Positions 11,645-21,404 of a DNA stretch of 64,000 bases are shown in pieces. The DNA is from Dromiciops gliroides (Eukaryota > Chordata > Mammalia > Microbiotheria > Microbiotheriidae), in the NCBI RefSeq assembly GCF_019393635.1, contig NC_057862.1, positions 415,941,669 through 416,005,668 of the forward strand, in the 5' to 3' direction. Position numbers and translations under genes: made by a program. Position 1 is the first letter of the stretch. Each line of letters starts with the position of its first letter. The notes beneath the pieces were generated by a model, which was not told the DNA's origin, did no database searches, and was given only the letters and a program-made list of their open reading frames with translations.

Positions 11645-12090
11645 TTTTTCTTGTTTGTTTGTTTGTTTAGAATTTCCCCCCACCTTACATAAAAAACCAA
11701 TTGTAACATCTATTTTTAAAACTTTATGTTCCAAATTCTCATCATTTCTCCCTATTCCCCCCTTAAGAACTCAAGCAATTCAATATAAGTTATGCATGTA
11801 CAGTTGTGTAAAACATAGCAGAAAAAAAACTTTAGAAAAGGGAACTAACAACAACAACAAAATATACTTCCATCTGTATTCAGGTATCATCAGTTCTTTC
11901 TCTGTAGATAGATTGCATTTTTCATAAGTCCTTCAGAGTTGTCTTGGATCATTGCATTGCTGGAAATGACTCATTTGCAGCAGATCATCTTACAATATTG
12001 CTGTTATTTTGTATACAGTACATTTAAGTTTGCATCAGCTCAGGTAAGTCTTTGCAGATTTTTCTGAAAGCATCCTGCTCATCTTTCTTT
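11645..12090 (-). mobile_element. L1 3' end, antisense
   Basis: Antisense L1 3' UTR (TTCCAAATTCTCATC with pyrimidine-rich continuation) leading into the ORF2 C-terminus (GGTAAGTCTTTGCAG to CTGCTCATC). Confidence 0.7.
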
Positions 12091-12250
12091 CTTTCTTTTT
12101 TTTTTTTTTTTTTGCGGGGGCAATGGGGGTTAAATGACTTGCCCAGGGTCACACAGCTGGTAAGTGTCAAGTGTCTGAAGTCAGATTTGAACTCAGGTCC
12201 TCCTGAATCCAGGGCTGGTGCTTTATCCACTGTGCCACCTAGCCGCCCCC
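12091..12250 (-). mobile_element. Short tRNA-derived SINE (WSINE1-like)
   Basis: Antisense copy with a long T tract, ending CACCTAGCCGCCCCC. Confidence 0.88.
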
Positions 12251-12774
12251 GCATATATATTTTTTTTAATAGTAAACTACATTTATATAGTACTTTGAAG
12301 GGAGATTTCCTCACAAAGCACCCATGAGGTTGATTATTGCAACAATAATAGCTAACATTTATATAGTACCTTATACCTGACCAAGAATTTTCTTCACAAT
12401 AGCCCAGCAAAGTAAGTACCATTATCATCATCACGGTCTTACATTGCTCTTGACTCTGCTCCAAATTTTTCCCCAGTTACTATTGCTAACTCCCTCCATT
12501 CTATTTGCTCACCATATTTACTCTATTTTCTATCTTCTTTTACCCTTTCCCTCCTCAAAAGTGTTTTGCTTCTGACTGCCCCTCCCTCAATCTGCCCTCC
12601 CCCTTTATCCCCTTCCCCTCCCACTTCCCTGCAAGGTAAGATATATTACTATACCCACTTGAGTGTGTGTGTTATTCCCTCTTTGAGTCAATTCTGATGA
12701 GAGTGAGAATCATTCACTCCCCCACTCCTTGCCCTTCTTCCCCTCCACTCCATAAGCTTTTTCTTGCTTCTTTT

Positions 12775-12924
12775 TTTTTTTTTGGTTGGGCAATGAAGGT
12801 TAAGTGACTTGCCCAAGGTCACACAGCTAGTAAGTGTCAAGCGTCTGAAGTCAGATTTGAACTCAGGTCCTCCTGACTCCAGGACCGGTTCTCTATCTAC
12901 TGTGCCACCTAGCTGCCCCTCTTT
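12775..12924 (-). mobile_element. Short tRNA-derived SINE nested in L1
   Basis: Antisense copy. The 12-bp TSD CTTGCTTCTTTT is at 12763-12774 and 12925-12936. Confidence 0.92.
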
Positions 12925-13029
12925 CTTGCTTCTTTTATGTGAAATACTTTGCCCCATTCCACCTCTCCCTTTCTCTTTCTCCCAGTGCGATCATCTCACC
13001 CCTTAATTTTATTTTAAAGATGTCATCGT

Positions 13030-13178
13030 GGGGCAGCTAGGTGACACAGTGGACAAAGCACCCACCCTGGACCCAGGAGGACCTGAGCCCTAATCCAGCC
13101 TAAGACATGAGACACTCCCCAACTGTGTGATCCTGGACATGCCCCCCAACCCTGACTGCCCCACAAAAAAAATAATAA
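13030..13178 (+). mobile_element. Short tRNA-derived SINE, diverged copy
   Basis: Sense copy with many substitutions (CACCCACCCTGGACCC in place of CACCGGCCCTGGATTC). It is older than most copies here. Confidence 0.8.
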
Positions 13179-14397
13179 ACAATAAATGCTTTATAGATTT
13201 CATCCCTTCAAAATCAATTTCCATCTGTGCCCTCTGTCCAAATTTATTCCTTTCAGCTGCCCTAATACTGAGAAAGTTCAGACCAATTCATATTTTTCTT
13301 GGAAACTTTGGATGTAGGAGCTTTGACTTTGTTATCTTCTTGTGAGGGTATATTTTGATCTTCCTTGTCACCAAAGAAACTTTCTAGGGTCAGCATCTTT
13401 TTCCGTATGATCATTTTGCTAGTATCTATCTTGACTTTTAATTCCTTCTTAAAGTGGGGCCCTGCCTCCAGGACATACTGTTCCAAGCTTCAGGGGGTTC
13501 CAGGTGGATCAATTTAAGGAGAGGCAGGTTCTTTACTCCCCTGGCCTGTGCTCTGGTATGTAAATAGCCCCAGGCTTGCTTACTCTTTAACCTGGAAACA
13601 GAATTCTATTTCACTATGGTTGCTACCATTCAGGTGTGCCTTCATCCTTCCCCCACCTGGGCTGCCACCACCACTCAAGACTGCTTCCTGATTCCCAGAA
13701 TGGCAAGACAACTCAGTTCCACCTCAGCATCAGCAGTGACTCCTATAATCTTACCCCCAGCCAGCCACTCTACCCCTTCACCAGACCTTGAGCTGTTTCA
13801 GAAGTAGCCGCAGCTTCAGCTGATTCAGCAACTCAAGAGGTCTTCTTTCTCTGGTGTGGCCTGCCTTGGGCTGGATCTGTGTTGGTGTGGCTGAGGGGCT
13901 GAGCTCCACTCTGGCACAGCAGACCTTTCCTGCAAACCTTCTAAAATGTCTTTGGCTGGAAAATGATATTACCCTGTCCTTTTGTGGGTTCTGTTGCTCC
14001 AGGAATTGTCTTATGGCATTATTTGGAGGATTTTGGGAGTGATAGTGTGGGGAGCTCTGAGAGGTTACTACCTTTCCTCTGCCATCTGTTTTTCTTGCTT
14101 TCTTAATAGGGGAGGGAGAGGGACAGGACAGAAATGGGAGGGAGAGAAAGCTGATCTTTGAAAATAAAGTAAAATTTAATTTTTCAAAAGGGATTGATGA
14201 TTTTATTGTTAAATAATGGACTTTGTCAATAAATAGTGTTTGTATGCATTGATTAGTTTGGGTCTGATTTAATTTATCTGTTGAACTAGTCATCATATGT
14301 AATGGTAAATCAATTTGGCACATGCATCATGTGTTACATCTTTGTCCTCTCAGCCAGGATCTAGGACATATATGTAATTCAGTGGGAGATACCCTTT

Positions 14398-14554
14398 CTT
14401 TTTCTTTTTTTTTTTTTTAGTGAGGCAATTGGGGTTAAGTGACTTGCCCAGGGCCACACAGCTAGTAAGTGTTAAGTGTTAGAGGCCGGATTTGAACTCA
14501 GGTCCTCCTGAGTCCAGGGCCGGTGCTTTATCCACTGCGCCACCTAGCTGCCCC
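14398..14554 (-). mobile_element. Short tRNA-derived SINE (WSINE1-like)
   Basis: Antisense copy with a T tract. Imperfect TSDs of the form GATACCCTTTC and GATATACCCTTTC flank it. Confidence 0.88.
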
Positions 14555-14654
14555 GGGATATACCCTTTCAACAAAAGCTCACTCCATGTAATTTCATCAT
14601 GTTGATTGAGGGACTCATCAAACTGAACAGGAGCTCCCTTAATGATCCCTCTTG

Positions 14655-14865
14655 TTTTCCCTTCATTCTTCAAGAGGACCATGACATAAAAATTGGAACC
14701 CAAAACTATAAATAAAAATATTTATTACAAAAAAAAAGAAGAAGAAGACCATGACATCGGGAGGTGATGCCACGACTTATAGTGAATTGGATTTAAGTGA
14801 GGGAAGGCTGTGCAAAGTCACCAACCTCACTCTCTCCTCCAGAGCCCTCTGGGTCCAGTGGCAAG
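14655..14865 (-). mobile_element. 3' tail of the long-tailed SINE, antisense
   Basis: CCTTCATTCTTCAAGAGGACCATGACAT through GGGTCCAGTGGCAAG matches the antisense tail at 8380-8510. A short A-rich insertion (14700-14745) splits it. Confidence 0.65.
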
Positions 14866-14879
14866 AGATATATCAGGAC

Positions 14880-16800
14880 AACTGTAGATGGCCCCCAGTG
14901 AACCCTCTAAGTCAAAGATAAAGTATAAACACCCTTTGTTTGGCATTTAAAGCCCATTATAACTCATTCTCTAAGAACTCCCTCTACTCTTCTCACATTA
15001 CTCAACCATCCTTTCCCCTTTCCTCCTTCCTCCCTATCTTACATGAAAAGGTGACCCTTCTCTTTGCCAATATGCATCATCCTTCAGCATGCATTCTTTA
15101 TAATATCCCCTCCCATCTCCTCCAGCAAATTATGTTGGTACTTTTTCCCACTCTTTCGATAGTCATTTGTAGCATTCCATGCTACCTACAAACATACTCA
15201 TGTCTCCACCTTCCTTAAGAAACCCTCATTTAATCCAACTATCCCCACTAGTTAATGTTCTACTTCTCTCCACTTTCCTGGCTAAACTCCTCTCTCTTGT
15301 TTCTAACTCTTTATAATGAAGACAACTGAAAATACCCTCTCCACAATTCTCCTAATTGCTAAATCTAATGGCCTTTTCTCAATCCTCAGCCTTCTTGTTT
15401 GATCTACTGCCTTTGATGCTACCAATTGCCCCCTCTTGCTGGATATTGTTCTTTTCTATAGGTTTGATGACATTGATCTCTCCTGAATCTCTTCCTATTT
15501 GTCTGATTGCTCCTTCTTTGCCTCCTTCAATAGTTCTTCATCCAAACCATGCCCACTAATTGTGTCTCCCAAGGGATTGTTCTGGGCAATAATCTTTTTT
15601 TCCTGTGTATAATCTCACTTGGTGATCTTATCAGTTCCTATGAGTTCAATTTTCTCTATGCTGATGATATCTGCTACTTTCCCTACCAAAACAAAAACAA
15701 AAAATCCTAAGGGCACCATTATCCTTCTAGTCACTCAGAGTCACAACCTAGGTGTCATCCTCAACTTCTCACTCTCTCTCACACCCAACATCTAATCTAT
15801 TGCCAAGTCCTATCCATTTTACCGTTGCAGTTTCTCTCACATACTCCTCCTTCTCTCCTTTGACACTGACCCAGCCTGACACAGGAACTCATTACTTCAC
15901 ACCTGTACTATTATTGCAGTAGCCAGCGGTTGGGACTCTTTGGCACAAGTCTCTCCCCACTCCATTCTAGCTTCTATCACACACAACTCTGAATTCAATA
16001 TATTTCAATGGTTCTCTATTAGATCTAGGAGCAAATATAAATCTTCTGTTTGGCATTAAAAGTCCTTCATAACCTGCTCCCTCCTACTTTTCCAGTCTTA
16101 CACCTTGTACTTCCACCACTACTCCCACTCTCACCTCCATACTGTGATCCAATGACACTGGTTTCCTTGCTATTCCTTAAACAACACAGCCCATCTCCCT
16201 ATTCCATGCCTTTTCACAGGCTGTCCACTATGCCTCAAGGGAGCTAGGTGGTGCAGTGGATAAAGCACTGGCTCTGGAGTCAAGAGATGAGTTCAAATCT
16301 CAGTGTGACCCTGGGCAAGTCACTTAACCCCAATTGCCTTAAATATCTGGGGTCATCTACAGTCATTCTGATATATATTTTGCCACTGGACCCAGATGGC
16401 TGTAGGGGTCGAGTGAAATTAGTGACTTCCAGTTCAGTACAAATCATGACATTAACCTAATGTCAAGGTCCTCTTTGAGAAATGAAGGACAAACAGCTAT
16501 GCCTAGAATGTTCTCCCTCCTTATCTATGCCTCTTGGCTTCTCTAATTTCCTTCAAGTTTTAGCTAAAATCCCACCTTTTATGAAGTCTTTCCCACCCCT
16601 CCCCCCTTAATGCTACTACCTTCCCTATATCCAATTTATCCTGCATATATTTTGTTTGTAGTTGTTTTCATGTTTTCCCCCCTTAAACTATGAACTCACT
16701 GAGAGAAGGCATTATTTTTTAACCTTTCTTTTTACATAAAGGGGCTTACTGAATGTTCACTGGCTACTAACAGGGTTTAGCTATTTATTTAAAAGCCCCA
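14880..16800 (+). mobile_element. L2-type LINE, sense, decayed
   Basis: 15250-15700 is a broken RT domain: translated in pieces it shows the L2 order of motifs ending in a degraded YADD region (CTATGCTGATGATATCTGC at 15657-15675). 15720-16240 and 16500-16600 give the downstream and 3' parts. The long-tailed SINE at 16239-16497 interrupts it. Multiple stops and frameshifts are present. Confidence 0.7.
16239..16497 (+). mobile_element. tRNA-derived SINE with long LINE-like 3' tail
   Basis: A head GGAGCTAGGTGGTGCAGTGG with a shortened core is followed by the tail from CTACAGTCATTCTGATATAT to GAAATGAAGGACAAACA. The flanks CTATGCCT (16229 region) and CTATGCCT (16498 region) look like a TSD within the L2. 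Confidence 0.85.
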
Positions 16801-17039
16801 GGGGGTGTAGATAATTTGTTTACTCAGTCAGTAGCATTGTTCCCTTCTTAATTCAATCAGACAGGTGTTTGGACCTCATAAATAGATCACTGGGTATTAT
16901 ACCTTGTTAGCACATTAAACATATTAAAACCTCAGGTGTGTGATTACATTCTATGACTACATCAACTGAGCTGGGGAATGGCAGGGTTGAGTTGGGAAAT
17001 CACATCTCCTTGCTTTTATACCACATTTAGGGAAGCTAC

Positions 17040-17235
17040 CTGGCAGCTAGGTGGTACAGTAAATAGAGCGCTTGACCTGAAGACAGGAAGATTCATCTTC
17101 CTGAGTTCAAATCTGGCCTCAGATGTTTACCAGCTGTGTGACCCTGGAAAAATCATTTTACTCAGTTTCCTCATCTGTAAAATGAGAAAAGAGCAAACTA
17201 TTCCATTATCTTTCCCAAGAGAACTCCAAATGAGA
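17040..17235 (+). mobile_element. Mar1 CORE-SINE
   Basis: A tRNA-like head, then the CORE (CAGCTGTGTGACCCTGG) and the Mar1 tail (CAGTTTCCTCATCTGTAAAATGAG, then CTTTCCCAAGAGAACTCCAAATG). Diverged copy. Confidence 0.8.
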
Positions 17236-18092
17236 TTTATTGAGATTGTCCTAAAGTTTTAATAAAAAATGAGGGGGTGGGGGAGAGAGAGAGAGAGAGA
17301 GACAGAGACAGAGAATGAATATGGCCCCTTTAAATAAGTCCCAAAGATTTAGACCCATTCTGTGGAAGTTCAAAATCTGAGGCATAGGGAGCTGGGCCTA
17401 GGCCAGGGGATACAACTATATTATCTTACTTACTTGATTTATATGTGATTTCAACCCCTTGCTATGGCATGATTGCAAGTAGAGTTGAAAAAAATACAGT
17501 GTTTGTGATCATTTCTATTATAATTTGAGGAGCTATACAACTTATGACCTTTAGAGAAGAATTTAACTTCTCTATGATAATATTGTTTATAAGGGAAAAA
17601 TCAGATTTTTCTCTCTATCTTTGTGCTTCATACACAGTATTTACCAAATTGAACTGAAATACAGTCAGTTGTGCTCTAACAAGTGTAAAACTCAAATTTG
17701 GTCCAATTCAGTTGATTATATTGGGGAATATTTTGAACATAACTCAAATTTTGAATTTGTCTCTGCCAATTTCTTTTTGAGAAACAGCAAGAATGCAGAA
17801 AACTGTACCAATTCACAATAACTTGAAAGTTGAATTTTTTTCTGATACCCAATTCCTCAAGAAAACTTCAGGTCTTTGGCAAGATAAATTACCATAATTT
17901 TTGTATATCTTCTGGAGCAATGGGAGCTAAAGGTGGAGGAAGGCTGGTCCCCTATTCTGCCCCCTAAAGCTCAGTGTTTCCATTTGCCCAGCTTGTTCAG
18001 ATTTTGCCACCCCAATCTATGGGAATCAAGTTGCAGGTCAAACAGCACCCAAGGCCACAGACTGCCTAAGACTCCCACTATTCATTCTAGTG
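17235..18092. other. Unassigned intergenic sequence with a (GA)n tract
   Basis: A GA simple repeat at 17283-17313 is the only named element. I see nothing coding. Confidence 0.4.
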
Positions 18093-18106
18093 CTTATGTA
18101 TTTCTT

Positions 18107-18267
18107 CTTTTGTTTTGTTTTGTTTTTTGCAGGACAATGGGGGTTAAATGACTTGCCCAGGGTCACACAGCTAGTAAGTGTTAAGTGTCTGAGGCTGGAT
18201 TTGAACTCAGGTACTCCTGAATCCAGGGCCAGCGCTTTAACCACTGCTCCATCTAGCTGCCCCCTTA
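18107..18267 (-). mobile_element. Short tRNA-derived SINE (WSINE1-like)
   Basis: Antisense copy with a TTTTGTTTTG tail. The 14-bp TSD CTTATGTATTTCTT is at 18093-18106 and 18268-18281. Confidence 0.92.
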
Positions 18268-18305
18268 CTTATGTATTTCTTAACTGTGTTGTTTAAAAAT
18301 CTAAA

Positions 18306-18881
18306 TGTGGGTTTTAATCTGTTCCCCCCAGTTTTGGGGGGAAACTGGCTGAAATCACTGATAAATTCACCAAGAATTTAGGCTTTTAAGGGTTTATTAA
18401 AAGATATAAGATAGTGGAGAGAAAGATTGAGAACAGATTCCTTATAGCATGGAAATACTAGCTTTTCTAACAGCCCACGTGAAGTCCTGCCACCAAGCTG
18501 ATGTCTCCAACCAAAAATAAAAGAGCAAACTCCAGTCCTCCAGATCACCAGCCCCCTCCCTTCCTACTTCCTGTCCTCCTCCCTGAAATGGGAGGTTCTT
18601 CAAGTTGATTGGTTGAGAGAGGTCTCCTGTTGATATCTCAGTCCATTGCCTTTGAGAACACACTCTCCTCAGGGTTGGCCATGTGTGATCTCAATTTAAT
18701 CAACCTTAACTAGGTTCAACTTCTGAGAACAACACCCTACTCAGGGCTGGCCAGGTGTGGTCCCGATTTAATCATCACAAGTAGATACCTAGTCTCTCAG
18801 TCTCACCCAATTCAATCAATTCCAAATCAAACTTCAGGTGGGGGCTCCTGGGCATCTGCCAAGTTCCATAATTTTATCACA
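18306..18881 (-). mobile_element. Solo LTR of a second ERV family, antisense
   Basis: On the minus strand the element runs from TGTGATAAAATTATGGAAC (5' end at 18881) to a TGTGGG/CCCACA end at 18306. Near its 3' end it has AATAAA (AATAAACCCTTAAAAGCC on the minus strand), preceded by a TTTTATTTTTGG A/T-rich box. U3 contains two tandem copies of a 50-bp motif (18653-18702 and 18724-18774). A clean TSD is not evident. No internal retroviral sequence flanks it. Confidence 0.7.
18653..18774 (-). repeat. Tandem duplication (period about 71 bp) inside LTR U3
   Basis: Each copy reads TGAGAACA, then CTC/TACTCAGGG, TGGCCA, GTGTG and ends TTTAATCA. The copies have diverged by several substitutions. Duplicated U3 modules are typical of retroviral enhancers. 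Confidence 0.75.
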
Positions 18882-19954
18882 TAACCATTTAACATAAATG
18901 AAATTGTGATACCATTTTTATTAGGTAACTATTTTTTAATGTGTCATTGAGTTTTGCATCCCTAACCCTATTTTTCCCATAAGCCCTATGGTTTCCATTG
19001 CTCAATTTTGCATATGTCCAGTTAGAGCAGAACTGACTATTTAATTGACTTACATCACCATTTCTAAGAATATAGCCTGTAATTGGGACTGACTTTACAA
19101 AGTTTAATATCTTAATATCCTCTTCATTTTCTAAAATGTACCTTGGTAGGAAATAAATAAAAAACAAACCATCATAGAAAAATTAGTTTATGACTTTTAC
19201 AACAGTAAAATTTCACAAATGTTTTGCTACTATAAAAAATCTTAAAATTTTGCAGGGACCAGAATGGAATATACAGGCCCCAAACAGAATAGTTGAAGAG
19301 AAACACAATTCACACAGACTCTATTTCAACTATGATAACATCACACAAAGTCATAATATCTCACTAAAATGTGCTTTTGCTCCTTCATGCCAGTGTTTTA
19401 GTTTTGCCTCCTTCCCTTTAAGTTGGGGATAAGATTGCAAAAACCTAGTTCCAGGCCTTGTCTTTTTGTGGAAAATGGCAGAAAGGGAAAGATGAAAATT
19501 AAAACACTGCTTGCATTAATTTTTTAAAATCTTCCTCTAACAGGAATAGCTCAAGTGAAAGGTAATAAATGGTTTTATAACTATAAGACAACTAGCTAGA
19601 TTTTGCATATTACCAAAAAAAATTACAAAAATCACTGTGTAATGTAAGATCTGAATTATATAGTCTTTAGGAGCTAATCCTAGACTTATCACTTATATGT
19701 CTTAATGCCAAGAGGATTTGCATTTGTTTTTCAAAATTCAAGAAGACTCTAAGTCAGTGCCTACACAAATAATTTGCATTTACATAGCACCTTTCAGCTG
19801 ATTTTCTCAAACACTTAACAAACATTCACTAATTGCATCTCTAAATACCCTTGAGAAAGAGAGCTCTGAGGTGGAGAATCCTCATTCAAGGAATTCCATT
19901 TCCAGTGGGGGGAAAAAATCACCAAATCCTTCCATTAAATAGAGATTTCTTTTT
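18882..19954. other. Unassigned AT-rich intergenic sequence
   Basis: No gene or confidently named repeat. A small region near 19770-19850 resembles the TTTACATAGCACCTTT-type flank of MIR/L2 elements. Confidence 0.4.
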
Positions 19955-20033
19955 TTTAATTCAATTTTATTTTATTTTCAGGTCTTCATTCTCTCCTTAC
20001 TACCTTCCCATTAATAAAGCAAGAAAAACAAAA
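19955..20033 (-). mobile_element. L1 3' end, antisense, left part of a copy split by a provirus
   Basis: AATTCAATTTTATTTTATTT through AAAGCAAGAAAAACAAAA is L1 3' UTR. The same L1 resumes after the provirus at 23745, so the ERV integrated into this L1. Confidence 0.6.
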
Positions 20034-20391
20034 TGTAACGATTGGAATAACGCCACCTGCTGTATACTTACTGTAGAAGAGTTCTGCCCATGAAGGGAAG
20101 GTCTTTGAGGGCAAGACCAGGAGTCAGGAAGTGACGCGGACTAGTGGGAGGAGGAAGGAAGAGACTGGCGCTCAGTCTGGGGCTCTTTCCTCTGGACTCT
20201 GGCGGAGAAGGGAGCTAGAAATGTGCTCTCCCTTTAATAGATAGGAATCTAGGCCTTTTTCTCTCTCTTTACCAAATTCTTATTCTCCTTAATAAATGCT
20301 TAAAAGTCTAACTCTTGCTAAAGCTTATAATTTATTGGCGACCACTCATTAGATATTTTAGACAGTTTAGCTAGAATTTTAACCCTTAACA
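20034..20391 (+). repeat. 5' LTR of the young ERV
   Basis: TGTAACG at the start and TTAACA at the end give the TG...CA ends. It has AATAAA at 20291-20296 and a C/T-rich U3-R boundary region (TTTTTCTCTCTCTTTACC). No clear TATA box is visible. It also contains TGGCGACCAC at 20336-20345, matching the first ten bases expected of a tRNA-Arg primer site. Confidence 0.93.
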
Positions 20392-20393
20392 GA

Positions 20394-20411
20394 TGGCTGA
20401 CCACGAAGAGG
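20394..20411 (+). other. Primer binding site, tRNA-Arg-like
   Basis: TGGCTGACCACGAAGAGG starts two bases after the LTR. The complement of the tRNA-Arg(UCG) 3' end would read TGGCGACCACGAAGGGAC, so the match needs one inserted T and one G-to-A change. Position fits a retroviral PBS; the tRNA assignment is from memory of that tRNA and is moderate. Confidence 0.65.
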
Positions 20412-20492
20412 AAAGCTAACCCTCAGTCTTCTTCTGATCTGCTGGTTGGGTAAGAAATTTCCCCTCCCTCTCCCTTTAACTGCTAAGTACTG

Positions 20493-21404
20493 GTGTACTG
20501 GCTGTGTTTTTCCTTTGAATTTTTTCGAATGGACCTTTTAAACTCCCTAATTATCCTATTTTTGATTTTGGTCTGTTTAACCAGACAAATGGGAGATAAG
20601 ATCATGTTAATGCTTTGTTTTTGTGGATTTTCTATTTTTCTTTTTATTTTTGTTAAAAGAGCCAGCAACTTACTCACACAAGGAAATATCTCTCCCTCTC
20701 CCAACCATGCTTTTTCAGAGAAACCTGAAGAGATTCCTGCTGCTTTTCCCAGTTCCAACACTAATTGTTGCTCTAATTTTGCATGCCTGGAGGCAATGAC
20801 CCACCCTCTAGAAGCTTTTAATCCCCTAGCACCTGGAGGCAAAGTGGGGGAAGAGGAATCCAGGCCTGAGTTCAAAATCAAGTCTGATTCAAATTGCTCT
20901 GGTCCCTCCCCTCCTCTCCAGACCCCACCCTCTACTCCTCCTATGGCCAAGCCCATAGCTTCCCCTGCCTGGGAAGTCCAGAGATCTGATGCGCATGCTC
21001 AACTTTCTCTAACTACATTTGCAGCTTCAGGCTCAGCCCTTCCCCAGCCTGGCTGTGCTTCTGAGACAACCTTAGAAAGCCCTTTAAATTCCAGATATAC
21101 TCCTTTTGTTCATAATTTTGCTAACCTGCTTTTGTCTTTAATTAGTAATCTTATAAAGCATTTGTATGGTGAAAAGCCCGACAGACAATATAGAGGGGTT
21201 AAAGAAGAAAAACTTAAGCTGAATAAGAATGACAATCATCAACATAGTTCAAGACTCTGCTTTTGCCATGGAAGGGTATATATTTTACAGAAATGTAGAA
21301 GTAAGCAGCAAGGTATTGATATGAGTATTGGGGATTTTAGATATCGGAATCAAGAGTGTTCTGAATTCACTCAGATTATTAATGTCAGTTCAGAGGTTAC
21401 ATAG
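20493..21404 (+). CDS. Intact 303-codon frame inside the non-autonomous ERV, function unknown
   Basis: I do not recognise this protein. Seen: an open frame with ATG codons at 20493 and 20529 (residue 13). Two strongly hydrophobic segments at residues about 15-30 and 37-54 are separated by a short charged hinge with Arg31 and Lys36. A polar, Ser/Pro-rich middle is densest at residues 138-158, several Cys pairs occur (Cys92-Cys93, Cys98), and a basic, weakly hydrophobic C-terminal third follows. There is no zinc knuckle, protease DTG, RT YxDD or envelope CX6CC-type motif. Its position between PBS and PPT and its membrane-anchored start recall a pre-gag or glycosylated-gag-like leader protein, but that is only an analogy. 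The frame may simply be unmutated because the insertion is young. Confidence 0.45.
   Translation: MYWLCFSFEFFRMDLLNSLIILFLILVCLTRQMGDKIMLMLCFCGFSIFLFIFVKRASNLLTQGNISPSPNHAFSEKPEEIPAAFPSSNTNCCSNFACLEAMTHPLEAFNPLAPGGKVGEEESRPEFKIKSDSNCSGPSPPLQTPPSTPPMAKPIASPAWEVQRSDAHAQLSLTTFAASGSALPQPGCASETTLESPLNSRYTPFVHNFANLLLSLISNLIKHLYGEKPDRQYRGVKEEKLKLNKNDNHQHSSRLCFCHGRVYILQKCRSKQQGIDMSIGDFRYRNQECSEFTQIINVSSEVT

Larger units (their letters stand above)
12440..14100 (-). mobile_element. L1 5' half (5' UTR, ORF1, inter-ORF), antisense
   Basis: Read on the minus strand, the element starts near 14100 with a CAGATGGC motif (YY1-like, as at L1 5' ends). It runs through a GC-richer 5' UTR (13450-14095) and an ORF1 N-terminal region (13180-13450), then into the inter-ORF segment (12440-12760). 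Two SINEs interrupt it. The 5' UTR shares long blocks with the copy ending at 32101. Confidence 0.65.

Noticed and set aside
13778..14323. 181-codon minus-strand frame
   Set aside because: It runs through an L1 5' UTR. The same area at 31690-31930 is broken, and no known L1 5' UTR product matches.
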